A DNA stretch of 64,000 nucleotides from Microbacterium sp. (GTDB taxonomy: Bacteria; Actinomycetota; Actinomycetes; Actinomycetales; Microbacteriaceae), in NCBI GenBank assembly GCA_029239635.1, contig JARBUN010000001.1, positions 1 to 64,000 on the forward strand, in the 5' to 3' direction. The notes beneath the pieces were generated by a model, which worked only from the letters and a program-made list of their open reading frames with translations, was not told the origin of the DNA and did no database searches. Positions within the stretch are counted from its first letter, which is position 1. Each line of letters opens with the position of its first letter. Shown here piece after piece: positions 17,083 through 24,791 of this stretch. A program made the translations under genes and the position numbers.

Positions 17083-18558
17083 ATGACCGATGCGCGCAGC
17101 TTCGCCCCCCACACCAAGGCGCTCGCCTACACGTCCGACGACGTGGCCGGCGCAGCGGCCTCGGAGCATGGCTTCGCCGACGACTTCGCGGCGGTCCTGG
17201 AGAACACCTCGGTCCACCGTTCGACGATCGGCTGCGTGATCCCCGCCTACAACGAGGAAGAGTCGATCGCCGACGTGATCGAGGCGCTGCTCGGCCAGAC
17301 CCGTGTGCCCGACGTCATCCATGTCGTCGTCAACAACACCTCGGACAACACCGTGAAGATCGCCTCGGAGTACAGCGGCCCCCACGAGGTCGTGACCGAG
17401 CTCGGAGAGCAGTTCACCGAGGTGTTCGTCCACGACATCGGCAAGAACCCCGACAAGAAGGTCGGCGCCCTCAACTACGGGTACTCGCTCGTGGAGGGCT
17501 ACGACTACCTGCTCGGCGTCGACGGAGACACCATCGCCGACAGCAAGGCCGTCGAGTACCTCGAGACCGAAGCGGTCTCGGACTCCCGCATCGGGGGCAT
17601 CTCCGCGATCTACACGATCGACGACCGCCCCATCAAGGGGCTCATCGGGAAGTTCCTGACCGCCGGTCAGCGCACGCAGTTCGCTGCGTTCAACCTCCAG
17701 AACATGCTCCGCGGCCGCAACATGGCCGTGCTCGGCGGCCAGTTCTCGATCTTCTCGACCAACGCGCTCCGCGAGGCGATGAAGCAGAACCACCAGGTCA
17801 CGCCGTGGGTGAAGGACTCGGAGGTCGAGGACTCGCTGCTGTCGCTGCAGATCAAGAGCGCCGGCTACCTGACCAAGATCAGCCCGTACGCCCGCGCCGA
17901 CGTGGGCGGCATGACGACGCTCTCCGGTTACGACGCCCAGCAGGTCAAGTGGACCTACGGCGCGATCGAGCTGATGTGGCCCGGCCAGCGCGGGGACACG
18001 AAGGGCCAGCCCTTCCACCCCAACCTGCGCCTGCGCTGGTTCGAGAACTTCGGCATGCTGACGAACCTGTTCGTGCGCGTGGCCTTCCTGACCCTGCTCG
18101 CCGGCTCGCTGTCGATCGGCGCGTTCGTGTTCTCGCCGCTGTGGCTCATCCCGCCGGTGATCGCCATGCTGCTGAACCTGCGCATCGCCCGCACGATGAA
18201 GGCCGTCAACCGCCGCGACATCCTCTTCGCCGTCCTGTTCTTCCCGGCGGAGATCTTCATGTGGATCCGCATCAGCCACTTCGTCCGTTCGTGGACGCGC
18301 TTCCTCTCGCGCAAGAAGGTCGACAACTGGGCCATGCAGGCGAAGGCGGAACGCGGTGGCGGACTCGGGCACTGGACCCCGATGGTCGTCCTCATCGCCG
18401 TCGCCGTCGCGCTCGCCGTGATCTGGGTCATGGTCGGCCCCATGGTGCAGTCCTCCATCCTGTGGATCGGCTGGCCGATCGTCGGCGTCGTGACGGTCCT
18501 CCAGACCCTCTTGATGTTCTCCAAGCTCGTCCGTCGCCACCACGGCTTCAAGGTCTGA
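17083..18558 (+). CDS. Processive family 2 glycosyltransferase
   Basis: A 491-residue inner-membrane polysaccharide synthase-like protein. A cytoplasmic GT-A domain starts after ~45 residues (CVIPAYNEEES, 51-61). It has the metal/UDP site DGD at 147-149, the ED acid at 249-250 and QQVKW at 286-290, a conservative variant of the QxxRW motif of cellulose, chitin and hyaluronan synthases. Four or more membrane helices follow (~330-480). The nearby GH6 enzyme recalls the Streptomyces cslA-glxA-cslZ beta-glucan locus, though no glxA-like oxidase is present. AGGA lies 11 bases before the ATG. Product is probably a beta-linked glycan; the sugar is unknown. Confidence 0.88.
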   Translation: MTDARSFAPHTKALAYTSDDVAGAAASEHGFADDFAAVLENTSVHRSTIGCVIPAYNEEESIADVIEALLGQTRVPDVIHVVVNNTSDNTVKIASEYSGPHEVVTELGEQFTEVFVHDIGKNPDKKVGALNYGYSLVEGYDYLLGVDGDTIADSKAVEYLETEAVSDSRIGGISAIYTIDDRPIKGLIGKFLTAGQRTQFAAFNLQNMLRGRNMAVLGGQFSIFSTNALREAMKQNHQVTPWVKDSEVEDSLLSLQIKSAGYLTKISPYARADVGGMTTLSGYDAQQVKWTYGAIELMWPGQRGDTKGQPFHPNLRLRWFENFGMLTNLFVRVAFLTLLAGSLSIGAFVFSPLWLIPPVIAMLLNLRIARTMKAVNRRDILFAVLFFPAEIFMWIRISHFVRSWTRFLSRKKVDNWAMQAKAERGGGLGHWTPMVVLIAVAVALAVIWVMVGPMVQSSILWIGWPIVGVVTVLQTLLMFSKLVRRHHGFKV

Positions 18559-18598
18559 CGGACCCCCGATCTGATCGCGACCCGAACGCGTCAGAAAC

Positions 18599-18636
18599 AC
18601 GGATGCCTCGGCCCTGGGGAGGGTCGAGGCATCCGT
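18599..18636. terminator. Bidirectional terminator between GT2 and regulator
   Basis: A long stem (ACGGATGCCTCGGCCCT with AGGGTCGAGGCATCCGT, one G-U pair) closes a GGGG loop. It lies between two convergent genes. Confidence 0.85.
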
Positions 18637-18660
18637 CGTATCCGCGCGGAGCGCGAGGGG

Positions 18661-19641
18661 TCAGGGGGCGGCCATCAGCTCCGACGTGAGGCGGTATCCC
18701 ACCCCGCGGACGGTCTCGATGTAGCGTGGATTGGCGGGGTTGTCGCCGAGCTTGCGCCGGAGATTCGTCATGTGGGCCTCGATCGCCCGCTTGTCCGCCT
18801 CACCGACGAAGTAGCTGGTGACGTACGACTCGCCGCGCAGCACGAGCGTGAGATCGGCCTTGCTCCGCACGCGCCGCTTGGACTCCATGAGCGTGGCCAG
18901 CAGGTCGAACTCGGTGCGGGTGAGTTCGAGCTCGTCGCCGCCGACGAGGACGATCCTGCTGTCCGGGTCGAGCTGGAGGTCGCGGTGCACGATCCAGGGC
19001 GCGCCGGTCGGCGTGACCGCCCCGTGCGAGCGGACGACGGCGTCGGTGGACGGGCGAGTCGCGAGCTCGCTGCCTGCGGCCTCCCGGGGTTCCGGGCCCT
19101 GTGAGGACGGGACGACGACAGGGACGCTGGGCGCAGCCGCGGGCGGGGCGGTGGGTGGCGCGGCAGCGGGCGCCTGCGGCTCGGCCGGGCGTGCCGCCGG
19201 GAAGGACGGACCCACGCTGTCCTGCCGCGGAGCGGCCCCGGCGCCGCCGCCCGCTCCGGAGCGCGGGCGACGCAGCAGGGCCTCGATCCGGGCGCGCAGC
19301 TCGCGCGGGCGGAAGGGCTTGACCACGTACTCGTCGGCACCGGCGCCCAGGCCGAGGACCACGTCAGCCTCTTCCTCGAGACCCGTGAGCATGATGATGT
19401 ACGTGTCGCTCTGCTGCCGGATCCGGCGCGCGGCCTCGAAGCCGTCGATGCCGGGCATGTTGACGTCGAGCGTCGTGATGAGGGGCTGGTAGGCGATCAC
19501 GGCGCGGACGCCGTCGATGCCGTTCCCGACGGACACCGTCGAGAATCCCGCCGCTTCCAAGACCTCGACGAGGAGATGACGGATATCCGGGTCGTCCTCG
19601 ACGATCACGGCCGTCTTCAGCATCTCCGTGCTGTCGCTCAT
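18661..19641 (-). CDS. OmpR-family response regulator with long Pro/Ala linker
   Basis: A 326-residue transcription regulator. The receiver domain (1-~124) has the acidic pair E15/D16, phospho-acceptor D59 (TLDVNMPG), T86 and K108. A linker of about 85 residues (~127-212), very rich in Ala and Pro, is much longer than usual. The winged-helix effector domain follows (~213-322: LELTRTEFDLL, IEAHMTNLRRKLGD, RYIETVRGVGYRL). The kinase partner is not adjacent; the orphan kinase at 13262 is the nearest candidate. The 11-bp phased repeats upstream of the GT2 gene are a natural candidate target. Confidence 0.9.
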   Translation of the reverse strand: MSDSTEMLKTAVIVEDDPDIRHLLVEVLEAAGFSTVSVGNGIDGVRAVIAYQPLITTLDVNMPGIDGFEAARRIRQQSDTYIIMLTGLEEEADVVLGLGAGADEYVVKPFRPRELRARIEALLRRPRSGAGGGAGAAPRQDSVGPSFPAARPAEPQAPAAAPPTAPPAAAPSVPVVVPSSQGPEPREAAGSELATRPSTDAVVRSHGAVTPTGAPWIVHRDLQLDPDSRIVLVGGDELELTRTEFDLLATLMESKRRVRSKADLTLVLRGESYVTSYFVGEADKRAIEAHMTNLRRKLGDNPANPRYIETVRGVGYRLTSELMAAP

Positions 19642-19776
19642 CGCACCCACTCTTCTGGTTCGCACGGAAACGTGCCCGCGTTCTCCCCCGAGACGCGGCG
19701 GCCACACGGACCGAGCCACATCTTTCCACACTTCGGCGTGCCCCCGGGCGGGGTGGTGGCGGTTCGGGCCGGTGTG

Positions 19777-20802
19777 TCAGCGGCTCTCGCGCGTGAGTTC
19801 GACCGCAGCGTCGGGCCACCAGGTGCCCGCCGGAGGGCCGCCGTTGCACTCGCCGTCGCTCTCGCCCGCCGGCTTGATCCAGAGTGTGGTGTCGACGACT
19901 CCGTCGCCGAACGCGCCCCCGGCCGGGCCCACGAGGCGGCCCGGGGGATTGCACCACTCCGACCCGGCCGGTCCCGCCCCGTTCCGCGAGGTGTCGATGA
20001 CCGCGTGCGTTCCGCCGAGCTTCTCGGAGAGCGCGTGCGCATACGAGAACTCGGCCGCCGTGTCCTGGTAGTTCGACACGTTGAGCGCGATGCCCCGCAC
20101 GTCTCCGATCAATCCCGTGGCGGAGATGAGCGCGGCCATCTCCTCGACGGGATGCCACGCGGAGTGCCCTCCATCGAGGTAGATCCAGGTGTTCGTCCCG
20201 CGGACGTTGTCCACGGCGGTGCGGAGATAACCCGCACGATCCGAGGGGGACCCGCAGGACGAGGACAGGGCGATGCTGTCGGGCTCGAGGATGACGATCT
20301 TCTGGATGTCCGGGGCATTGCGCAACGCCTCGCCGATCCTCTTCGTCCAGTCCCGGTACGCATCGGGATCGAGCCCCCCGGCGGAGTGGTTGCCGCAGTC
20401 TCGATCGGGCAGGCCGTACACGGCGACCGAGAGGGAGGCATCCTGATCCCGCGCTTCGGAAGCGAGATGGGCGATCCGGTCCCAGACCTCGTCGATCGGG
20501 TCGATCTCCGGGGTCAGCCAGTAGGTCGTGGGCTGGGCGGCGAGCCACTTCGCGGCGGCGGCCTGCTCGGGCGTGGCCGAGGGGTCGTTCGCCGCGATCG
20601 CCGCTTTCGACTCGTCGGGAGCGACGATCGTGGTGTCCACGGCGGGAGGGCGGGCGCCGAGCGTCTGGAAAAGCGACGAGACGAGGCTGCCGACGACCGC
20701 GATCCCGGCGATGAGCGCGACGACGACCACCACGGCACCCACGATGAGAACGAACCGTGGAATGCGGCGGCGCTGCCGACCCGGGCGGTGCGCTCTCCCC
20801 AC
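19777..20802 (-). CDS. Membrane-anchored GH6 endoglucanase-like enzyme
   Basis: A 341-residue protein with one N-terminal transmembrane anchor (~17-45) and an extracellular glycoside hydrolase family 6 domain. Family signatures are all seen: LPDRDCGNHSAGG (131-143), the EPDS acid site (173-176), YLDGGHSAW (208-216), NVSNY (241-245), IDTSRNG (269-275), WCNPPGR (283-289) and WIKPAGESDG (308-317). Known GH6 enzymes cut beta-1,4-glucan. Next to a processive GT2 this suggests a trimming or editing role during synthesis of an exported beta-glucan rather than nutrition. The start is GTG 20802 with weak upstream signals. Confidence 0.9.
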   Translation of the reverse strand: MGRAHRPGRQRRRIPRFVLIVGAVVVVVALIAGIAVVGSLVSSLFQTLGARPPAVDTTIVAPDESKAAIAANDPSATPEQAAAAKWLAAQPTTYWLTPEIDPIDEVWDRIAHLASEARDQDASLSVAVYGLPDRDCGNHSAGGLDPDAYRDWTKRIGEALRNAPDIQKIVILEPDSIALSSSCGSPSDRAGYLRTAVDNVRGTNTWIYLDGGHSAWHPVEEMAALISATGLIGDVRGIALNVSNYQDTAAEFSYAHALSEKLGGTHAVIDTSRNGAGPAGSEWCNPPGRLVGPAGGAFGDGVVDTTLWIKPAGESDGECNGGPPAGTWWPDAAVELTRESR

Positions 20803-20852
20803 GGATGGACTCTATCCGAGCGCGGTCGCACCGAGGGCGTCTCGGGCGCGCG

Positions 20853-20864
20853 GGTGATTAATCA
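20853..20864. promoter_or_regulatory. 12-bp palindrome GTGATTAATCAC
   Basis: A perfect AT-rich palindrome in the 86-base gap between the divergent GH6 and DUF7882-like genes. It lies 12 bases before a TAGTCT -10-like box (20876-20881). It looks like an operator for one or both genes; the binding protein is unknown. Confidence 0.5.
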
Positions 20865-20888
20865 CGTGCGGGGATGTAGTCTGAATTC

Positions 20889-21209
20889 GTGGGAAAACTG
20901 GTTTACAACGCGTTGGGTCATTCCTTCGATATCGAGGACCGCACGCTTTCCCACCTGCGCATGGTCTTCATGAACAAGCTGCGCCGCGGCGAACCTTTCA
21001 TGTTCCATTTCCCGGTCGGTGACGGAAGCGGGACGCGGACTCTGTGGATCCATCCGTCCATTCCGCTCGTCTTCCACTTCTACGGCAGCCGTGCGCCCTA
21101 GCTGAACCGCCGCTGGATCGACGAGCTGATGCACGAGGCGAGTTCGGCCAACGGATTGAGCGTCATCGCGGAGCCGGAGGCGGATTCACCCGAGGTCCGC
21201 TCCGCCTGA
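20889..21209 (+). pseudogene. DUF7882-like small protein, interrupted by in-frame TAG
   Basis: The first 70 codons match the small family seen twice more in the window (21859, 42449): MGKLVYNALGHSFDIEDRTL, then NKLRRGEPFMF and TLWIHPSIPLVFHF. A TAG at 21099-21101 stops the frame. The same frame continues for 35 sense codons (LNRRWIDELMHEASSANGLSV...) to a TGA at 21207-21209 and matches the family's C-terminal part (QELLKRLANDANSSRGLSL). Aligning the copies puts the TAG where the 42449 copy has a Glu codon, so GAG to TAG would explain it. It is either a recent pseudogene, a functional 70-residue truncation, or a read-through case. TAGTCT at 20876 is a likely promoter. Confidence 0.75.
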
Positions 21210-21213
21210 TCTC

Positions 21214-21669
21214 TCAGCCGCACTCCGCGTCGACGACCTCGCGCACCTGATCGAGGAAGGTCGCGATGTGTCCCGCCGCGTCGGCGGGGAGGCTGAGAGC
21301 GTACTCCCGGATGCGCGCGGTCACCGGGTCGATGGCGTCCGCGTCCGTGGATCGGTCGAACGGGATGACGAATTTGCTGCGCCGGTCGTCGGGGTTCGCG
21401 ATGAAACCGATCAGACCCCCGGCGTGCAGGCGATCCAGCATGCCCGTCACGGATGCGGTGGAGACACCGAGCGCTTGAGCGATCTCGGTGGGGGTGACCG
21501 TGAGTCCTTCGTCCGCGCGCTCGAGGATGAGGCGCATGGCGGCCCGGGCGTTCTCGCTGGGGCCGCAGTCCGTCTGACGCCGCCGGGCGAGGCGCGCCTC
21601 GGCCAGCCGCAGCCGCTCGACGGCGCGGGCGGCCACCGCCGAAGGGTCATCGTTCTCCACGATCGTCAT
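21214..21669 (-). CDS. MarR-family transcriptional regulator
   Basis: A 151-residue winged-helix regulator. The core ARAAMRLILERADEGLTVTPTEIAQALGVSTASVTGMLDRLHAGGLI is the recognition region, and NPDDRRSKFV is the wing. Helices at both ends form the dimer interface. GGAG lies 4 bases before the ATG. Its gene is convergent to the interrupted DUF7882-like gene and divergent from the intact one at 21859, so it probably controls the latter and itself from the shared 189-base region. A similar pairing occurs at 41807-42817. Confidence 0.88.
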   Translation of the reverse strand: MTIVENDDPSAVAARAVERLRLAEARLARRRQTDCGPSENARAAMRLILERADEGLTVTPTEIAQALGVSTASVTGMLDRLHAGGLIGFIANPDDRRSKFVIPFDRSTDADAIDPVTARIREYALSLPADAAGHIATFLDQVREVVDAECG

Positions 21670-21705
21670 CGTTCTCCTGTCGCCCTGCCGCCCGAGCGCA
21701 CAGTC

Positions 21706-21811
21706 TAGTTAGGCAAACGAGATTCACGCAGGCCTACGGATCCCGACTCGCGGTGAGTAGTTCAGCGGAAGACGCGGAGGCGTCCGATGTTCCGCTAGGT
21801 GATAGTTAGGC
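21706..21811. promoter_or_regulatory. Candidate MarR operator region
   Basis: The divergent promoter region of the MarR and DUF7882-like genes has two copies of TAGTTAGGC (21706-21714 and 21803-21811). TAGGCAAACGAGAT (21710-21723) matches 13 of 14 bases with a site in the equivalent region at 42381-42394, in reverse orientation. The second copy runs into CTAGTAAAATTC, a likely -10 region for the gene at 21859. CTAG-rich DNA is unusual in this genome. Confidence 0.55.
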
Positions 21812-21858
21812 GATCTAGTAAAATTCTTTTTGACACGATCTCCGGAAGGAGGCCCGCC

Positions 21859-22182
21859 ATGGGCTCCATGTTCTACGGGTCATCTCCTGACCCGATTCGC
21901 ATGCCGGATCGCGTGCTCGCGCACGTCAAAGTCGTGATCGCGACGAAGCTTCGACGCGGGGAGAGTTTCACGGTGTCGTGGCGGCACCCCGAAGGGGAGC
22001 CGGTGGGGCGGAGCACCATCTGGCTCCAGCCCTCGATTCCCCTGCGCTTCGTCTTCGGCGCGAGCGAGCCGGAGATGCTCGACCCCGCTCTCCTGCAGGC
22101 GTACGCGAACTCGGCCAATTCGTCCGGCGGACTGACTGTCGACATCGGGGCGGCGGAGACTTCCCCCGCGCTCCCGGCGTAG
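21859..22182 (+). CDS. DUF7882-like small protein
   Basis: A 107-residue cytoplasmic protein, MGSMFYGSSPDPIRMPDRVLAHV... . Conserved blocks are DRVLAHVKVVIATKLRRGESF, GRSTIWLQPSIPLRFVF and LLQAYANSANSSGGL. I recognise the family from actinobacterial genomes, where I believe it is now DUF7882 and was often labelled ATP-dependent DNA ligase; no ligase motif is present, so that label is unsupported. The function is unknown. GGAAGGAGG lies 6 bases before the ATG, a very strong ribosome site, so high expression is likely when derepressed. Divergent from a MarR gene. Confidence 0.8.
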   Translation: MGSMFYGSSPDPIRMPDRVLAHVKVVIATKLRRGESFTVSWRHPEGEPVGRSTIWLQPSIPLRFVFGASEPEMLDPALLQAYANSANSSGGLTVDIGAAETSPALPA

Positions 22183-22191
22183 AGGTTCTTC

Positions 22192-22482
22192 TCAGCGGCG
22201 ACCGGCGTGCCGGTGCGCCATGAGGGAGACCCACTCGCGTGCGGGGCAGGGCGGCATCCCTCGATCGACGAGGCGCGCCCACGCCTCGACGTACACCTCT
22301 TCCAAGAGGATGTCGGCTCGCGAGGCGTCCGGCGTCAGGGCGAGCAGGAGGGCGTAGATGCGCGGAGCGGTGACGTCGTAGAACGTCCCGAACGCCTGCC
22401 GGTCCCCGCCGGCTGCACGCGCGAGGAGCCCGTCGGCGTCCGCGTCGTCGACGGCCGCGCGCGCTAGGTCCGTGATGGTCAT
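22192..22482 (-). CDS. Stand-alone sigma-70 region 2-like protein
   Basis: A 96-residue protein. LLARAAGGDRQAFGTFYDVTAPRIYALLL ... ILLEEVYVEAWARLVDR fits ECF sigma-factor region 2, which binds core RNA polymerase and the -10 element. The chain then ends after ~25 residues (WVSLMAHRHAGRR) with no region 4, so -35 recognition is missing. AGGAGG lies 5 bases before the ATG, which argues for a real, translated gene rather than a remnant. It might act as a core-polymerase binding modulator or be the truncated relic of an ECF factor. No anti-sigma gene is adjacent. Confidence 0.7.
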   Translation of the reverse strand: MTITDLARAAVDDADADGLLARAAGGDRQAFGTFYDVTAPRIYALLLALTPDASRADILLEEVYVEAWARLVDRGMPPCPAREWVSLMAHRHAGRR

Positions 22483-22626
22483 GCAGCCCTCCTCTCCGGT
22501 GTGGTCACAGTCAAGCTCCGCGTTGCGGGGAGGGGCCGGGGGTTGCGCGAACCGACCCCCTCGCGTAGGTGAGAGCCCCGTCGTCAAGCCCACGGTCCCC
22601 GCCGCTCCCCGAGTTACGGTGAGGAG

Positions 22627-23004
22627 ATGAAAACGGTCGTACGGTGGTCGCTCGCGCTGGCCATGATCTTCGCCGGGGTGTCGCACCTCACGTTCGCCCG
22701 CCGGGACTTCCAGGCTCAGGTGCCCGATGTCCTGGTCGAGGACCTTCCCCTCGACCGCGACCTCGTGGTCGTGGCATCCGGAGTCGTCGAAGCGGGCTTC
22801 GGTCTCGCGCTGATCGCGCTGCCGCGGGAGCGTCGCCGGGTCGGGGCCGCCCTCGCGGCGTTCTTCGTCGCGATCTTCCCCGGCAACGTCGACCAGTGGC
22901 TCAAGAAGCGTTCGGCGTTCGGGCTCGACACCGACCGCAAGCGCTTCGTCCGGCTGTTCTTCCAGCCGGCGCTCGTCGCGGCGGCCTGGTGGTCGACGCG
23001 CTGA
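22627..23004 (+). CDS. DoxX-like small membrane protein
   Basis: A 125-residue integral membrane protein with four hydrophobic segments and the pattern ALAMIFAGVSHLTF ... VVASGVVEAGFGLALIALP ... FPGNVDQWL, typical of DoxX-related proteins. Biochemical role is not established for this subgroup; some relatives take part in thiol or quinone-linked redox reactions. GTGAGGAG lies just before the ATG. The next gene begins 7 bases after its stop, so the two are likely co-transcribed. Confidence 0.7.
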   Translation: MKTVVRWSLALAMIFAGVSHLTFARRDFQAQVPDVLVEDLPLDRDLVVVASGVVEAGFGLALIALPRERRRVGAALAAFFVAIFPGNVDQWLKKRSAFGLDTDRKRFVRLFFQPALVAAAWWSTR

Positions 23005-23011
23005 CACGGCG

Positions 23012-23554
23012 GTGAGCACCGTCGTGAGCCTCGAGCTCACCTTCGACGACGCGTCCGACTCCGCCGTGCGTCGAGAGTGGGACGCCCTCCTCGCCGCCGG
23101 CTTGCCGAGCCAGGCTCAGCACCGGGGCGCCAGCAATCGACCCCACGTGACGATGCTCGTGCGCACATCCCTCGGGCCGATCGACGGTTCGGGACTCGAC
23201 GCGATGCTGCCCCTCGACCTCACCCTGGGGGCACCGATCCTCTTCGGCGTCGGGCGCAGCCGGGTCATCGCCCGGTCGGTCGTCCCCTCGGCGCCGCTCC
23301 TGCACCTGCACGCGGCGGTGCACTCCCGCGTGGGCGCACCCGCAGGCGACGATCACACCGCGCCCGGCGCCTGGACGCCGCACGTGACGCTGGCGCGACG
23401 GGTCCCCCTCGAGCGCCTGGGGGATGCGCTGGCCGTTCTCGCCGGCGCCGGGGGAGGAGAGGTGCTCGCGCGCGCCACGTGCCTTCGGCGATGGGATGCC
23501 GAGCCCCGCACCATCACGCACATAGCCGGACATGGCACCCTGGAGTCGTGCTGA
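23012..23554 (+). CDS. 2'-5' RNA ligase-like 2H phosphoesterase
   Basis: A 180-residue protein with the two HxT motifs of the 2H phosphoesterase superfamily: RPHVTM (about residue 44) and TPHVTLAR (about residue 124). Members cut or form 2'-5' or cyclic phosphodiester bonds in RNA or nucleotides. Start is GTG at 23012. It sits in a tight run between the DoxX-like gene and the PPOX gene, overlapping the latter by 7 bases. Substrate unknown. Confidence 0.85.
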   Translation: MSTVVSLELTFDDASDSAVRREWDALLAAGLPSQAQHRGASNRPHVTMLVRTSLGPIDGSGLDAMLPLDLTLGAPILFGVGRSRVIARSVVPSAPLLHLHAAVHSRVGAPAGDDHTAPGAWTPHVTLARRVPLERLGDALAVLAGAGGGEVLARATCLRRWDAEPRTITHIAGHGTLESC

Positions 23555-23925
23555 CCGACGACGCGTTCTCCTTCCTCCGCGAGTACCACCTGGCGACGCT
23601 CTCGACCGTGGGGCGCAACGGCCGTGTTCACGCCGTGCCCGTGGGGTTCACCTACGAAGACGGCATCGTGAGGATCATCGGCTCGCGCGGCACCCAGAAG
23701 TTCGTCAACGCCGAGCGCAGCGGCCGCGCCTCGGTGTGCTCCGTCGACGGAGCCCGGTGGATCAGCTTCGAGGGGCCCGCCCGCGTCACCGACGACCCCG
23801 ATGCCGTCGCCCATGCCGTCGAGCTGTATGCCGCGCGATACCGTCAGCCACGCGTCAACCCTGAGCGCGTGGTGCTGGAGATGTCCGTCGAGCGCGTTCT
23901 GGGTTCTCAGCAGTTCCGCGTCTGA
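23548..23925 (+). CDS. PPOX-class split beta-barrel (F420/FMN) oxidoreductase
   Basis: A 125-residue protein of the pyridoxamine 5'-phosphate oxidase-like fold: LREYHLATLSTVGRNGRVHAVPVGFTYEDG, then GSRGTQKFVN and ASVCSVDGARWISFEGPARV. The length and pattern fit the F420-dependent PPOX subgroup of actinobacteria better than FMN enzymes. Start GTG at 23548 overlaps the end of the 2H phosphoesterase gene. Substrate not predictable. Confidence 0.8.
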   Translation: MLTDDAFSFLREYHLATLSTVGRNGRVHAVPVGFTYEDGIVRIIGSRGTQKFVNAERSGRASVCSVDGARWISFEGPARVTDDPDAVAHAVELYAARYRQPRVNPERVVLEMSVERVLGSQQFRV

Positions 23926-24208
23926 GCGGCGTACTCTGGAGGCATGTCCCCTCTCACCTCGTCGATGCCCTCCGGGCGTGAGGGGGTCGTCGGCGTGCAG
24001 AACGCCGGCGGCAGAGGCGCGGACCGCACTGCTTCCCTCGCCGGGTGACCGGCGCGGGCGCACTCCCGCGTTCCTCGGGCTGCGCCCTTCGCGACCCCTC
24101 GCCGCTGCGCGGCTGATCGGGGTCATCTCTCCGCGCGCGGTGCGACCGCGCGCCCCCTTTCGCGGCGCCGCCGATGACGGCCGCGCCGCCCCCTCGACGG
24201 GACTCCTC
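23926..24208 (+). other. Intergenic region with leaderless-style micro-ORF and hairpin
   Basis: The gap before the FBP gene has TACTCT (23932-23937) exactly 6 bases before an ATG at 23944, the geometry of a leaderless actinobacterial transcript. That ATG opens a 34-codon frame (23944-24048) beginning MSPLT. A perfect 9-bp hairpin with 3-base loop (24133-24153) followed by CCCCCTTT lies further on. No known gene family is recognised. The FBP gene itself has no visible -10 box near its ATG. Confidence 0.4.
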
Positions 24209-24700
24209 ATGCACGCCCTCACCCCTGCCTCCGTACGCTCCTCCTTCGTCAACGTCTCGACGCGCGAACGCAGCGCGCTCGTCGTCCCCACCGATCTCGC
24301 TTCCCACGACTGGGACCGGCTGGACTACTTCGGGTGGCGCGACCCCAAGACGCCCCTCCTCGGGTTCGTCGTCGCCGAGATCGACGGATCTCCGGTCGGT
24401 CTCCAACTGCGCCAGGCCGAGCAGCCGACGCGGTCGCGCCCGCAGTGCTCGTGGTGCGCCGACGTGACCCTGCCGAACGACGTCGTCTTCTTCTCGGCCC
24501 GCCGCGCGGGCAAGGCGGGTCGCGTCGGCAACACGGTGGGGACGTTGCTCTGTGCGAGGTTCGAGTGCTCGCGCAACGTCCGGCGCCTGGATCCGCCGGC
24601 GTACCTGGGCCACGACGCCGCCGCCGCACGGGATCGACGTATCGACGCCCTCCGCGCCCACATCGACAGCTTCTTCCGCGACCTGCGCGACGGAGCCTGA
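24209..24700 (+). CDS. FBP-domain zinc-finger protein
   Basis: A 163-residue protein of the FBP (EF-G-binding, FusB-like) C-terminal zinc-finger type. It starts MHALTPASVRSSFVNVSTRERSAL. The treble-clef cysteines are C-x2-C in QCSWCADV and C-x4-C in LLCARFECSRNV, with the intervening GNTVGTLL loop. FusB-type proteins release EF-G from the ribosome; actinobacterial members lack the long helical N-terminal domain, so binding to the ribosome or EF-G is plausible but unproven. Confidence 0.8.
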   Translation: MHALTPASVRSSFVNVSTRERSALVVPTDLASHDWDRLDYFGWRDPKTPLLGFVVAEIDGSPVGLQLRQAEQPTRSRPQCSWCADVTLPNDVVFFSARRAGKAGRVGNTVGTLLCARFECSRNVRRLDPPAYLGHDAAAARDRRIDALRAHIDSFFRDLRDGA

Positions 24701-24791
24701 GCCGGGCCGCGGTGCGTCCGGGTCCAGACCTCCGCCGCGAAGGCGGTGGACCCGGGCGCGCCGTCCCCGGGCTGCTGAGATACTCGACGCG

